A stretch of DNA of 64,000 nucleotides from Catellicoccus marimammalium (GCF_965139335.1 NZ_CBCSEL010000001.1); one strand, 5' to 3'; positions 7,531 to 16,801 are shown, numbered from the stretch's first letter. A program made the numbers and translations. The notes: generated from the sequence alone by a model not told the origin.

Positions 7531-8493
7531 ATGCAACAATTTATTGAGATTCCTGATTTAGAAATTTTTTCTACTTTAGTAGGAAATCATCATAAACATT
7601 TATTATTTTTAGAAGATAATAGTGATGTTGAGATTTATGATCAAGGAAATGCGTTACTTGTGCAAGGAACAGATGAAAATGAAGTGCAATTGATTGTACA
7701 AGTATTACAAGCATTGATTGTTCTTTTAGAAAGAAAAATTCCTATTGGGCTTTCTGATGTGGTAATGGCATTAAAAATGGGACGTAAAGGAACGTTAAAC
7801 CAATTTACAACTCTTTATGAGAAAACGATTTTGACCGATTACCATGGAAAACCCATTCGCATTAAAACATTAGGACAAAAGAAATATATTGAAGCAATTG
7901 AAAAAAATGATATTACTTTTGGGATTGGACCAGCAGGTACAGGGAAAACTTTTCTAGCTGTAGTTATGGCGGTAAAAGCATTGAAAAAGGGAGAGGTAAA
8001 CCGTATCATTATTACTCGTCCTGCAGTAGAAGCAGGAGAGAGTTTAGGTTTTTTACCTGGCGATTTAAAAGAAAAAGTAGATCCTTACTTACGTCCAATT
8101 TACGATAGTTTATACTCTGTTCTTGGAGAAGATCAAACCAATCGATTAATGGAACGAGGGGTAATTGAAATTGCGCCATTAGCTTATATGCGTGGACGTA
8201 CATTAGATGATGCTTTTGTTATTTTGGATGAAGCACAAAATACAACTACTTCACAAATGAAAATGTTTTTAACTCGCTTAGGATATCGTTCAAAAATGAT
8301 TGTAAATGGGGATAAGACACAAATTGACTTGCCTCGTGGAGTAAGAAGTGGATTGATTGATGCTCAACAAAAATTAGCACAAGTTCCAGATATTGCATTT
8401 ATTCGCTTCCAACAAGGAGATGTCGTTCGTCATCCAGTAGTTGCTAAAATTATTGCCGCCTATGAAGAAAAGGAGATTGGCGATGAAAAATAG
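7531..8493 (+). CDS. phoH: PhoH-family ATPase
   Basis: A 320-aa P-loop ATPase related to the N-terminal part of RecD-like helicases. Walker A GPAGTGKT lies near residue 135 and Walker B AFVILDEAQN near 228, with the family motif MRGRTLDDA just before it. The cellular role is unsettled; an RNA-related role is often suggested because it clusters with ybeY, as here. I preferred ATG 7531 over the in-frame GTG at 7522 because that GTG lies inside the Shine-Dalgarno (GAAGAGGTGA). It leads a co-directional unit through pgpH, ybeY, dgkA, era and recO, overlapping pgpH by 11 bases. Confidence 0.92.
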   Translation: MQQFIEIPDLEIFSTLVGNHHKHLLFLEDNSDVEIYDQGNALLVQGTDENEVQLIVQVLQALIVLLERKIPIGLSDVVMALKMGRKGTLNQFTTLYEKTILTDYHGKPIRIKTLGQKKYIEAIEKNDITFGIGPAGTGKTFLAVVMAVKALKKGEVNRIIITRPAVEAGESLGFLPGDLKEKVDPYLRPIYDSLYSVLGEDQTNRLMERGVIEIAPLAYMRGRTLDDAFVILDEAQNTTTSQMKMFLTRLGYRSKMIVNGDKTQIDLPRGVRSGLIDAQQKLAQVPDIAFIRFQQGDVVRHPVVAKIIAAYEEKEIGDEK

Positions 8494-10591
8494 GTTAACG
8501 CAACATAATGGGAAATGGTATATGCCAGTGTTGATGATTTTATTTTCTCTTTCTATTTTTGCGTTATTATTTCATAATGTGCAACAAAAAGAGCTAAATC
8601 TGCATGAAGGACAAGTTGCTAGTGAAACAATACGTGCCAACAAAACGGTTGAAAATAAATATGAAACAAGAGAAAAGCAACGAATTGCAGAAGAAGCGGT
8701 TGTGCCAGAGTATAATTATGATGATAATTTAAAATCAGCACAAATAAATATGATCAATCAATTGTTTGATTTAGTTAATAAGGTAAATAAAGAAGATAAA
8801 AAACTAAGCGTAGATGAAAAAATCGCGAAGTTAAAAAAGAAATTTGAGGATATTAGTAGTGATCATTTTGCTTCTTATCAAAAACTGCCTGAAAGTTTCT
8901 ATCAACAATTATTTAGTTTAAGTCATAATGAATTAGAAAATGCTCGTAAAGTAAGTACTGCGTTAGTCGATAAATATATGAGTATGCATATTCGAACGAA
9001 TACGTTAGCGAATACAAAGCAACAAGCGTTAAGAGAATTAGATCAATTGCAAATTCCCAAAAATGAGCATGTGATTGACGAAGCTTTGATTAACAATGGT
9101 TTAGTTGTTAATGAAATTTCCAACAGTAAAAAAACAGAAGAGCTTCGAGAAAAAGCAAAACAAAGTGTAGCTCCAGTGATGATTTATCAAGGGGAAATCA
9201 TTGTTCGAGAAGGTAGTCCTATTGATGCCAAGGCAATGGAAAAATTAAAAGCATTGGGCTTAACCAATAAATCAACCACACTATTCCCATTAGAAGCTTT
9301 AATTTTAACAATTGTTTTCCAAGTCATCTTAATACTATATACAGCAAAACAAATGAGTAGTTTGACAAAACGTAAACGTTTTATTTTATTCTATGTCATG
9401 ATGATGTTAATTAGTATTGTAGTGATGAAGTTTTTACAATTATTCCAAGGAGAAGGCAGCATCTATATTCCATATTTATTCCCTGCAGCCTTCATGCCAC
9501 TTGTTTTGAATATTTTCATTAATCGTAGGACGGCAGTAATGGCTGTAATTTTCCAAGCGATATTTGCGATGTTTGCCTTTTATCATTCAATCGGAACAAG
9601 TACATTATTAATGATTATTATCACTTATGTTTTGACTGGATTATTAGCAACACTAGTGAAAAGGAAACGAATTGCACAACAAATTTTTCCTTCCTTCTTA
9701 TGGTTAATTGCTTATCCAGTTATTTTCCAAGTGATTTTAATGATTTATCAAGGAATGGACTTTACGAGTCGTGAAACATGGTTGACTTTATTATGTGTAG
9801 TCATTGGTTGTGGACTATCATTTTTACTAACGATGGGTATGCATCCCTATATTGAACTAATTTTAACGGATGATAGTTCTATCGTGTTGAATGAGTTAAG
9901 TAATCCAAATCAACCTTTATTAAAACGTTTATTAGAAGAGGCTCCAGGAACGTATCATCATAGCATGATGGTAGCCAATTTATCAGCTAATGCAGTGGCA
10001 GAAATTGGTGGGCGTTCGATGGCTACTCGTGTAGGTTGCTATTATCATGATATTGGTAAAGTAAAACATGCGAATTTCTTCGTAGAAAATTTACCAGCAG
10101 GAGCAGAAAACCCACATAAATTCTTATTACCAGAAGATAGTCGTCAAATTATTTTTGGTCATATCACAGATGGAATTAAGATGTTACAAGATGCGCATAT
10201 GCCGCAAAGTATTATTGATATTTGCGCTCAACACCATGGAACTACATTAATGCGTTATTTCTATGTGACAGCGAAAGAACGCGATGATTCAGTAACAGAA
10301 GAAGAATATCGTTATCCAGGACCAAAACCGCAAACGAAAGAAGCGGCAGTCGTAAGTATTGCAGACAGTTCTGAGGCGGCAGTGCGTGCGATGGGTCAAC
10401 CAAGTAGCCAACAAATTGCAGATTTTGTACATAATTTAATCAATAATCGAATTGAAGATGGACAATTTGATGAATGTGATATTACAATGAAAGAGTTGCG
10501 AATTGTAGAAAAATCAATTGTGAATGGATTATGTAGTACGTTCCATTCACGTATTCAATATCCAGAATTGAAAAAAGACGATCATAATTAG
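8483..10591 (+). CDS. pgpH: c-di-AMP phosphodiesterase PgpH (7TMR-HDED/HD family)
   Basis: A 702-aa membrane protein expected to hydrolyse the second messenger c-di-AMP, which controls potassium and turgor. Order: short cytoplasmic end, membrane helix about 13-32, extracellular 7TMR-HDED domain to about 265, a block of seven helices about 270-456, and a cytoplasmic HD domain. HD residues visible are TYHHSMM (about 490-496), YYHDIGK (H522/D523) and a later CAQHHGTT. The start at 8483 is supported by AAGGAG at 8470-8475; the frame is open further upstream inside phoH. Overlap with phoH suggests coupled translation. Confidence 0.92.
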   Translation: MKNRLTQHNGKWYMPVLMILFSLSIFALLFHNVQQKELNLHEGQVASETIRANKTVENKYETREKQRIAEEAVVPEYNYDDNLKSAQINMINQLFDLVNKVNKEDKKLSVDEKIAKLKKKFEDISSDHFASYQKLPESFYQQLFSLSHNELENARKVSTALVDKYMSMHIRTNTLANTKQQALRELDQLQIPKNEHVIDEALINNGLVVNEISNSKKTEELREKAKQSVAPVMIYQGEIIVREGSPIDAKAMEKLKALGLTNKSTTLFPLEALILTIVFQVILILYTAKQMSSLTKRKRFILFYVMMMLISIVVMKFLQLFQGEGSIYIPYLFPAAFMPLVLNIFINRRTAVMAVIFQAIFAMFAFYHSIGTSTLLMIIITYVLTGLLATLVKRKRIAQQIFPSFLWLIAYPVIFQVILMIYQGMDFTSRETWLTLLCVVIGCGLSFLLTMGMHPYIELILTDDSSIVLNELSNPNQPLLKRLLEEAPGTYHHSMMVANLSANAVAEIGGRSMATRVGCYYHDIGKVKHANFFVENLPAGAENPHKFLLPEDSRQIIFGHITDGIKMLQDAHMPQSIIDICAQHHGTTLMRYFYVTAKERDDSVTEEEYRYPGPKPQTKEAAVVSIADSSEAAVRAMGQPSSQQIADFVHNLINNRIEDGQFDECDITMKELRIVEKSIVNGLCSTFHSRIQYPELKKDDHN

Positions 10592-10605
10592 AAAGGAACT
10601 ATTTT

Positions 10606-11076
10606 ATGGAAATTTACTTACAAGATCATACAGGAGCATTAACTTCTGAATATGAACATTTAATTATGGATCTTTTAGAGTATGCAGGTAAAGAGTTATC
10701 TTTAGCTCCAGATACAGAGATGTCTGTGACTATTGTCGACAATCAAGAAATTCAAGAAATTAATCGTAAGTATCGTCATAAAGATCAACCGACAGATGTG
10801 ATTAGTTTTGCGATTGAAGATAATCCAGAAGACATTTTTTTACCAGAAGAATTTGCCATGGAAATTCCTCGTGACTTAGGTGATATTTTTGTATCCATTG
10901 ATCGAGCAAAAGAACAAGCAGAAGAATATGGTCATTCTTTAAAACGAGAATTAGGATTTTTAGTTGTTCATGGATTTTTACATTTGAATGGCTATGACCA
11001 TATGGAACCAGAAGAAGAAAAAGAAATGTTTGCGCTGCAAAATCAAATTTTAGAACATTATGGATTACAAAGATAA
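10606..11076 (+). CDS. ybeY: Endoribonuclease YbeY
   Basis: A 156-aa zinc-dependent RNase of the UPF0054 family, needed for 16S rRNA 3'-end maturation and ribosome quality control. The metal-binding H-x3-H-x5-H motif is intact in HGFLHLNGYDH (near residue 125), and the family motif TDVISFAI is near residue 65. Shine-Dalgarno GAAAGGA lies 9 bases before the ATG. Its 3' end overlaps dgkA by 17 bases; the phoH-pgpH-ybeY-dgkA-era order is standard for non-sporulating Firmicutes. Confidence 0.94.
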   Translation: MEIYLQDHTGALTSEYEHLIMDLLEYAGKELSLAPDTEMSVTIVDNQEIQEINRKYRHKDQPTDVISFAIEDNPEDIFLPEEFAMEIPRDLGDIFVSIDRAKEQAEEYGHSLKRELGFLVVHGFLHLNGYDHMEPEEEKEMFALQNQILEHYGLQR

Positions 11077-11452
11077 ACAAATTGATAAAAATAAAAATTT
11101 TCATTGCTCCTTTGTACATGCATGGGATGGATTGAAAATTGCATTTTTAGAAGAAAAAAATATCCAACGTCACTGTGTGATTGCCCTAATAGTGATTGCC
11201 TTAGGCTTTTTCTTTCATTGCAGTGGAAAGGAATGGTTATGGCTTTGGGTTGCGATTTTCACAGTGATTATTTTGGAAATTATTAATACATTAGTAGAAA
11301 ATATCGTGGATTTAGTTGTGGGTCATCAATATCATCCACTAGCCAAAAAAATTAAAGATTTAGCTGCAGGGATGGTACTTGTAGGTGCCATTATTGCAGC
11401 TATTATTGGCGTGATGATTTTAGGACCTCATGTACTTTCATGGTTAACATAA
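11060..11452 (+). CDS. dgkA: Undecaprenol/diacylglycerol kinase DgkA
   Basis: A 130-aa integral membrane kinase. Gram-positive members mainly phosphorylate undecaprenol, feeding the lipid carrier pool for wall synthesis. Three membrane helices are visible (about 41-56, 62-78 and 102-124), and the catalytic signature ILEIINTLVENIVDLV sits at about 76-91. No Met codon suits a later start, so ATG 11060 within ybeY is used; no Shine-Dalgarno is obvious, which implies coupling to ybeY translation. A cdd gene, present after dgkA in some Bacilli, is absent here. Confidence 0.9.
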   Translation: MDYKDKQIDKNKNFHCSFVHAWDGLKIAFLEEKNIQRHCVIALIVIALGFFFHCSGKEWLWLWVAIFTVIILEIINTLVENIVDLVVGHQYHPLAKKIKDLAAGMVLVGAIIAAIIGVMILGPHVLSWLT

Positions 11453-11463
11453 AGGAGAAAAAT

Positions 11464-12363
11464 ATGACAGAACATAAATCAGGGTTTGTAGCCTTAATCG
11501 GTCGTCCAAATGTCGGAAAATCAACCTTATTAAATCGAATTGTAGGACAAAAAGTAGCAATTATGAGTGATAAAGCTCAAACTACTCGTAATAAAATTCA
11601 AGGGGTGTATACGACAGAAGATGCCCAAATTATTTTTATTGATACTCCAGGAATTCATAAACCAAAATCACGCTTAGGCGATTTTATGGTAGAGTCTGCT
11701 TATAGTGCTTTACATGAAGTAGATGCAATTTGTTTTTTAGTATCAGCAGATCAAAAAATGGGACGTGGAGATGAGTTTATCATTGAACGCTTACGTAAAG
11801 TAGACACTCCAGTTTATTTAGTTATTAATAAAATTGATAAGGTTCATCCTAATGACTTATTACCATTAATTGAACAATATATGGCCGCTTACCCATTCAA
11901 AGCAGTAATTCCTATTTCTGCCACTCAAGGAAATAATGTCGATGAATTATTAAAAACATTAGTAGAAGAATTACCAGAAGGACCACAATATTATCCAGAA
12001 GATCAAGTAACAGACCATCCAGAGTATTTTATTGTTTCAGAATTAATTCGTGAAAAAGTACTAGAATTAACACGAGAAGAGGTTCCACATTCTGTTGCTG
12101 TTGTTGTCGATAAAATGCGCGGTGATGAAAATGGAAAAATTCATGTTCAAGCAACAATTATTGTAGAACGTGCAAGTCAAAAAGGAATTATCATTGGTAA
12201 AAATGGCCAAATGTTAAAAAATATTGGTACTCGAGCAAGAAAAGATATTGAACGTTTACTTGGAAACAAAGTATATCTAGAGCTATGGGTTAAAGTACAG
12301 AAAAATTGGCGTGATAAACAAGTTTATCTGCAAGACTATGGATATCGCAAAGATGAATATTAA
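11464..12363 (+). CDS. era: GTPase Era
   Basis: A 299-aa essential GTPase that binds the 3' end of 16S rRNA during 30S assembly. G1 GRPNVGKS lies near residue 14, G3 DTPGIHKP near 62, G4 NKID near 125, and the C-terminal KH domain contains VERASQKGIIIGKNG near 240. ATG 11464 has an ideal AAAGGAG upstream (11451-11457); the open frame extends to an ATG at 11440 within dgkA, but that has no ribosome-binding site. Functionally linked to ybeY two genes upstream (both act on 16S rRNA). Confidence 0.95.
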   Translation: MTEHKSGFVALIGRPNVGKSTLLNRIVGQKVAIMSDKAQTTRNKIQGVYTTEDAQIIFIDTPGIHKPKSRLGDFMVESAYSALHEVDAICFLVSADQKMGRGDEFIIERLRKVDTPVYLVINKIDKVHPNDLLPLIEQYMAAYPFKAVIPISATQGNNVDELLKTLVEELPEGPQYYPEDQVTDHPEYFIVSELIREKVLELTREEVPHSVAVVVDKMRGDENGKIHVQATIIVERASQKGIIIGKNGQMLKNIGTRARKDIERLLGNKVYLELWVKVQKNWRDKQVYLQDYGYRKDEY

Positions 12364-12384
12364 GTAGGTAAAGGAGAGGATTAG

Positions 12385-13197
12385 ATGTACGTTAAAGGAG
12401 AAACGGCAGGGCTAGTCCTCTCTGTTCGTCCTTTTAAAGAAAAAGATCAATTAGTTCAGTTATTCACCGAAAAATATGGAAAACGAATGATCTTAGTAAA
12501 ACGAGCAGCAATGCCTAATTTTCGTTATAAAAAAGCTTTACAATGTCCAGGAGGAGGGATCTTTTATCTTTCTTTACAAGAAGAAGGACTCGGATTTATC
12601 CAAGGAGTGAAGGAAGAATTTTCTTATCCTTATTTACAAACAGATCCTTTAGCTTATACTTATGCGCAGTACATTTTAGAATTAGCTCAATATGCCTTAG
12701 AGGATGGAGAGCCTGATGCTATTTTTTATGGCTATATTCGTCAAGGACTAGTTTATCTAGAAGAAAAGAAACCACCTGCTGTTATTGCGGCAATTATGGC
12801 TTTGCAAATTTTACCCAAATTTGGAGTAGATATTCGTTTTGACCATTGTCAGTTATGTGAAGAAACGCGATGGGATATCCCTTATGATTATTCTTCTTTC
12901 TATCATGGAGTGATTTGTGAACGACATTTTGCGACGATAGAGAATCGATGGAATTTACCTCCGCAAGTACTATTTTATTTGCGTAAGTTTCAAGATTTTA
13001 ATTTTTTCCAAATTGGTAAAATTGATATTCATCCTCAATGGATTCGTCAAATTTGGCAAGTGATTGATTCTATTTATGAGGAAGAATTAGGGATTCGCCC
13101 AGCGAGTCGTCGTTTTCTTTGGAAAATGGAACAAAGTGAAGCAAAAATTCAAGCGTTATGGGAAAGAAATGTTGACAAGAGAAAAGACCTTTCCTAA
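12385..13197 (+). CDS. recO: DNA repair protein RecO
   Basis: A 270-aa recombination mediator that helps load RecA on SSB-coated gaps with RecF/RecR. Starts with the OB-fold (ETAGLVLSVRPFKEKDQLVQ) and has the four-cysteine-type region CQLCEETRWDI near residue 155, where the zinc-binding set looks incomplete: C154 and C157 are present, with a later C near 178 and histidines nearby. Length is normal. AAAGGAGAGG lies before the ATG. It closes the phoH-era unit; a glycyl-tRNA T-box follows immediately. Confidence 0.92.
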   Translation: MYVKGETAGLVLSVRPFKEKDQLVQLFTEKYGKRMILVKRAAMPNFRYKKALQCPGGGIFYLSLQEEGLGFIQGVKEEFSYPYLQTDPLAYTYAQYILELAQYALEDGEPDAIFYGYIRQGLVYLEEKKPPAVIAAIMALQILPKFGVDIRFDHCQLCEETRWDIPYDYSSFYHGVICERHFATIENRWNLPPQVLFYLRKFQDFNFFQIGKIDIHPQWIRQIWQVIDSIYEEELGIRPASRRFLWKMEQSEAKIQALWERNVDKRKDLS

Positions 13198-13209
13198 AAT
13201 ATAAAAGTA

Positions 13210-13405
13210 TAGAAGTACGAAGAACAGAAAGAATTATTGTGGATATTCACAGCAACTTTGGGAAGATGAGAGCCAAAGATAAAAGCAATAAGGGGCGTCT
13301 GGGAGTACACAAGTAGATAAAGTAAGGTGCCTTTATTGGAAATAGGGTGGAACCGCGATATATTCGTCCCTATGTATTGTTTTTGCAATGCATAGGGCTT
13401 TTTTT
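13210..13405 (+). promoter_or_regulatory. Glycine T-box riboswitch controlling glyQS
   Basis: The conserved T-box AGGGTGGAACCGCG is at 13344-13357. Upstream is a stem I region in which AATTATTG (near 13230) can pair with CAATAA (13286-13291); the bases just 3' contain GGC at 13294-13296, followed by a purine, which I read as the glycine specifier codon. The attenuator is a perfect 12-bp stem CCCTATGTATTG/CAATGCATAGGG (with one G-T pair; 13368-13379 and 13386-13397) followed by TTTTTTT. Uncharged tRNA-Gly should favour the antiterminator and read-through into glyQ. The 5' boundary is approximate. Confidence 0.9.
13368..13405 (+). terminator. T-box attenuator hairpin
   Basis: 12-bp stem with a six-base loop and a T7 tail, just after the T-box sequence. 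The 5' side overlaps the region expected to join the antiterminator. Confidence 0.88.
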
Positions 13406-13424
13406 ATAGTTAAGGAGGAGAATT

Positions 13425-14312
13425 ATGACCAAAAAATTGACGGTACAAGAAATGATCGAAACATTAAAATCATTCTGGTCTGAACAAGGATGTATGTTGA
13501 TGCAATCTTATGATACAGAAAAAGGAGCAGGAACAATGAGTCCATTTACGTTCCTTCGTGCGATTGGACCAGAACCTTGGAATGCTTGTTATGTGGAACC
13601 TTCTCGTCGTCCAGCAGATGGTCGTTATGGAGAAAACCCTAACCGTTTATTCCAACACCATCAATTCCAAGTAATTATGAAACCATCTCCAGAAAATATT
13701 CAAGAATTATACTTAGAATCATTGAAACGTTTAGGAATCAATCCTTTAGAACATGATATTCGCTTTGTTGAAGATAACTGGGAAAACCCATCCATGGGTT
13801 GTGCCGGTGTTGGTTGGGAAGTGTGGTTAGATGGTATGGAAATCACACAGTTTACTTATTTCCAACAAGTTGGTGGATTGGAATGTGCTCCAGTTACTTC
13901 AGAAGTAACTTACGGAATTGAGCGTTTAGCTTCTTACATCCAAGAAGTGGACAGTGTTTATGATTTAATTTGGACAGAAGATGTTAAATACGGGGATATT
14001 TTCTTAGAACCAGAATATGAACATTCAAAATATGCTTTTGAAGAAAGTAACCAAGAAATGTTATTACAATTATTTGATATGTATGAAAAAGAAGCACACC
14101 ATTTAATTGAATTGGGATTAGTTCACCCTGCGTATGATTATATTTTAAAATGTAGCCACACTTTTAATTTATTAGATGCAAGAGGAGCTGTTTCTGTAAC
14201 AGAACGTGCTGGATACTTACATCGTATTCGCTCAATGGCTCGTCAAGTAGCTCAAGCATTTGTAGATGAACGTGAAAAATTAGGCTTCCCATTATTGAAG
14301 AAGGAAGATTAA
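13425..14312 (+). CDS. glyQ: Glycyl-tRNA synthetase alpha subunit
   Basis: The catalytic subunit of the tetrameric bacterial glycyl-tRNA synthetase, charging tRNA-Gly. 295 aa, normal length. Class II core motifs are visible: QPSYDTEKGAGT-like MQSYDTEKGAGTMSP near residue 26, ARRP-type YVEPSRRPADGRYGENPNR (about 55-73), and LECAPVTSEVTYGIERLASY near 160. AAGGAGGAG precedes ATG 13425. It is controlled by the T-box directly upstream and co-transcribed with glyS. The alpha2beta2 form fits Lactobacillales. Confidence 0.97.
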   Translation: MTKKLTVQEMIETLKSFWSEQGCMLMQSYDTEKGAGTMSPFTFLRAIGPEPWNACYVEPSRRPADGRYGENPNRLFQHHQFQVIMKPSPENIQELYLESLKRLGINPLEHDIRFVEDNWENPSMGCAGVGWEVWLDGMEITQFTYFQQVGGLECAPVTSEVTYGIERLASYIQEVDSVYDLIWTEDVKYGDIFLEPEYEHSKYAFEESNQEMLLQLFDMYEKEAHHLIELGLVHPAYDYILKCSHTFNLLDARGAVSVTERAGYLHRIRSMARQVAQAFVDEREKLGFPLLKKED

Positions 14313-14331
14313 TTAGAGGAGGATGAATGGA

Positions 14332-16386
14332 ATGATGAAAGAAGACTTTTTACTAGAATTAGGATTAGAAGAAATGCCTGCTCATGTGGTAACTCCATCC
14401 ATGGAACAATTAAAAGAACGCATGACAAAATTTTTAGAAGAACATCGTTTTTCTTTTGATTCTATTGAAGCTTTTTCTACTCCTCGCCGTTTAGCTGTTC
14501 GCGTAAATGGAATGGAAACAAAACAGCAAGATATTGAAGAAGAAGCAAAAGGACCTGCTTTACGTATTGCAAAAGATGAAAATGGCGAATGGACAAAAGC
14601 TGCGCAAGGCTTTGCTCGTGGGCAAGGAATGACTACAGAAGACTTATACACAAAGGAATTCAATGGTGAAGAATACGTATTTGTACGTAAGTTTATTGCT
14701 GGAAAATCAGCAGTGGAAGTATTACCAAATTTAGTTTCTGAAGTAATTGAAAAAATGACTTTCCCAACAATGATGCGTTGGGGCAATGAAACATTGAAAT
14801 TTATTCGTCCAATTCATTGGTTAGTTGCTTTACTTGGAGAAATGATTGTACCAATGGAAATTTTATCCATTGGTTCTGGAAACATTAGTCGTGGCCATCG
14901 CTTCTTAGGTCAAAATGTGATGATTCAACATCCAAAACAATATGAGAAAGCATTGATGTCTCAATATGTATTAGTAAATTCTGATTACCGTAAAACAATG
15001 ATTATGGAACAAATGGTTGAATTTGCAACAAAAAACCAGTGGAAAATTGATTTTGATGAATCTTTATTAGAAGAAGTAAACAACTTAGTAGAATGGCCAA
15101 CGGCCTTTATTGGTACTTTTGATGAAAAATATTTAGAAGTTCCTTCTGAAGTATTAATTACTTCTATGAAAGAACATCAACGTTATTTTGCAGTAATGGA
15201 TTATGATGGAAAATTATTACCTTATTTCATCGCTGTTCGTAACGGAAATGCAGAAAAAATCGAACAAGTCATCTTAGGAAATGAAAAAGTATTAACTGCT
15301 CGCTTAGAAGATGCTGCTTTCTTCTATGAAGAAGATCAAAAACATACGATTGAAGATTATATGGCAAAAATTGCAAAAGTTACTTTCCATGAAAAAATTG
15401 GTACAATGACAAATAAAATGGGACGTACTAAAGCAATCGTACAAATTTTAGCAGCAAAATGGAATTTTACTGCTGAAGAATTAGAAGCAGCTTTACGTGC
15501 AAGTGATATTTATAAATTTGACTTAGTAACAGGTATGGTTGGAGAATTTTCTGAATTGCAAGGAATTATGGGTGAAAAATATGCTCTATTGCAAGGAGAA
15601 AGTGAATGGGTAGCTGCAGCCATTCGTGAACATTACTTACCAACAACAGCGGAAGGTTCATTACCAGTAACAAAAGTAGGGGCTTTATTAGCAGTGGCTG
15701 ATAAATTAGATTCTATTTTGAGTTTCTTTACTGTAGGGTTAATCCCTACTGGTTCTAATGACCCTTATGCTTTACGTCGTCAAACATATGGTATTATCCG
15801 TATTTTACAAGATCAAAAATGGAATTTACCATTAGAATGGTTAGAAGAAATGACTCGTCAGGTCGAAAGTGCAGATGGCTTCCATTATGATGTTGCTATG
15901 GAAAAAATTCGTGAATTCTTTGCTGGTCGTATGAGTCAATATCTAAGCTTACAAGGGGTACGTAGTGATATTATGGATGCTGCTTTTGCTAGCACTACGC
16001 TAGACTTCTACTATCAAATTCAAGCGGCAGAAGTACTAGAAAACCATCGTCAAGATGCAGATATGAAAGTAGCAACAGAAAGCTTTACTCGTATCGCTAA
16101 CTTAGCGCAAAAAGCAGAAAAAGAAGTAGTTGTAGATGCAAAATTATTTACCGATGCTTCTGAAAATGAATTATATGAAGCTTATCAAGCTTTATCTTTA
16201 GAAGGAACGATTGAAGAAAACTATTTAGCTTTGAAATCATTGCAGCCTGCAATCGCTAATTATTTTGAAAATAATATGATTATGGTAGAAGATGAGGCGG
16301 TTCGTAACAATCGTTTATCTCTATTAAAACAAATTAATCAATCAGTACAAAAAATTGCTGATATGAGTAAATTAGTAATTAAATAA
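14332..16386 (+). CDS. glyS: Glycyl-tRNA synthetase beta subunit
   Basis: 684-aa partner of GlyQ, carrying tRNA-binding and HD-like domains. The N-terminus KEDFLLELGLEEMPAHVVTP and internal SMKEHQRYFAVMD and YDLVTGMVGEFSELQG-like segments are characteristic. The frame is open from an ATG at 14323, but the Shine-Dalgarno AGAGGAGG ends at 14322, immediately against it, so I start at ATG 14332 (nine bases spacing); 14335 is also possible. It ends the T-box-controlled unit with a UUCG-capped terminator. Confidence 0.95.
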   Translation: MMKEDFLLELGLEEMPAHVVTPSMEQLKERMTKFLEEHRFSFDSIEAFSTPRRLAVRVNGMETKQQDIEEEAKGPALRIAKDENGEWTKAAQGFARGQGMTTEDLYTKEFNGEEYVFVRKFIAGKSAVEVLPNLVSEVIEKMTFPTMMRWGNETLKFIRPIHWLVALLGEMIVPMEILSIGSGNISRGHRFLGQNVMIQHPKQYEKALMSQYVLVNSDYRKTMIMEQMVEFATKNQWKIDFDESLLEEVNNLVEWPTAFIGTFDEKYLEVPSEVLITSMKEHQRYFAVMDYDGKLLPYFIAVRNGNAEKIEQVILGNEKVLTARLEDAAFFYEEDQKHTIEDYMAKIAKVTFHEKIGTMTNKMGRTKAIVQILAAKWNFTAEELEAALRASDIYKFDLVTGMVGEFSELQGIMGEKYALLQGESEWVAAAIREHYLPTTAEGSLPVTKVGALLAVADKLDSILSFFTVGLIPTGSNDPYALRRQTYGIIRILQDQKWNLPLEWLEEMTRQVESADGFHYDVAMEKIREFFAGRMSQYLSLQGVRSDIMDAAFASTTLDFYYQIQAAEVLENHRQDADMKVATESFTRIANLAQKAEKEVVVDAKLFTDASENELYEAYQALSLEGTIEENYLALKSLQPAIANYFENNMIMVEDEAVRNNRLSLLKQINQSVQKIADMSKLVIK

Positions 16387-16393
16387 TAAAAAG

Positions 16394-16420
16394 GAGCTAT
16401 TCTTCGGAATAGCTCTTTTT
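16394..16420 (+). terminator. Intrinsic terminator after glyS with UUCG tetraloop
   Basis: Perfect 9-bp stem GAGCTATTC/GAATAGCTC (16394-16402 with 16407-16415) closed by TTCG, then TTTTT. Confidence 0.93.
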
Positions 16421-16523
16421 GATAAAGGGCTTGCAGTTTTAAATATAAACAAGATAATCTATTTATATGATTTTAATAAATAATCATGACTTTGATATTT
16501 TATAAGTAAAAAGAATTAAAATT

Positions 16524-16703
16524 GAAAAAATCTTTAATTTATCTAGCTGTGATATTAAAACTTTTGCTAAAAAAATGGTAGAAATTGTCCGTTTAGAAAA
16601 AGAACATCAATTATGGACTCGTGATAAAATTCAAAGAATAGAACAAGAAAAATATGGTCTTCCTGCATATGTTCAAAAATGGAAAGATTTATTATTAAAA
16701 TAG
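16524..16703 (+). pseudogene. Orphan short coding fragment, probably the 3' remnant of a lost gene
   Basis: The 380 bases between glyS and dnaG hold one stretch with protein-like composition. The open frame runs from just after a TAA near 16503 to TAG at 16701-16703. It encodes a charged, helix-rich segment including IVRLEKEHQLWTRDKIQRIE and YGLPAYVQKWKDLLLK. There is no start codon with a Shine-Dalgarno: the only ATG (16575) would give 42 aa. A good terminator follows directly, as after a real gene. I do not recognise the family. It could be a decayed C-terminus or a small unannotated protein; bounds are approximate. Confidence 0.4.
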
Positions 16704-16710
16704 TCTAAGA

Positions 16711-16740
16711 AAATCATCTCTTCATGAGATGATTTTTATT
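16711..16740 (+). terminator. Intrinsic terminator before the dnaG promoter
   Basis: Perfect 10-bp stem AAATCATCTC/GAGATGATTT (16711-16720 with 16726-16735), five-base loop, T-rich tail that runs into the -35 of the dnaG promoter. Confidence 0.85.
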
Positions 16741-16768
16741 TGACACTAATACATATAATTACTATAAT
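16740..16768 (+). promoter_or_regulatory. Consensus sigma-A promoter of dnaG-rpoD
   Basis: TTGACA (16740-16745), 17-base spacer, TATAAT (16763-16768): twelve of twelve consensus bases, 33 bases before the dnaG ATG. Confidence 0.88.
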
Positions 16769-16801
16769 AAAAGTTATGAAAAAATAAGGAGCAGACAGGA
16801 A

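Noticed and set aside
7273..7539. 88-codon hydrophobic frame on the minus strand in the phoH upstream region
   Set aside because: Rich in Phe, Leu and Ser because the plus strand is purine-rich; it overlaps the phoH start and promoter and has no ribosome-binding site.
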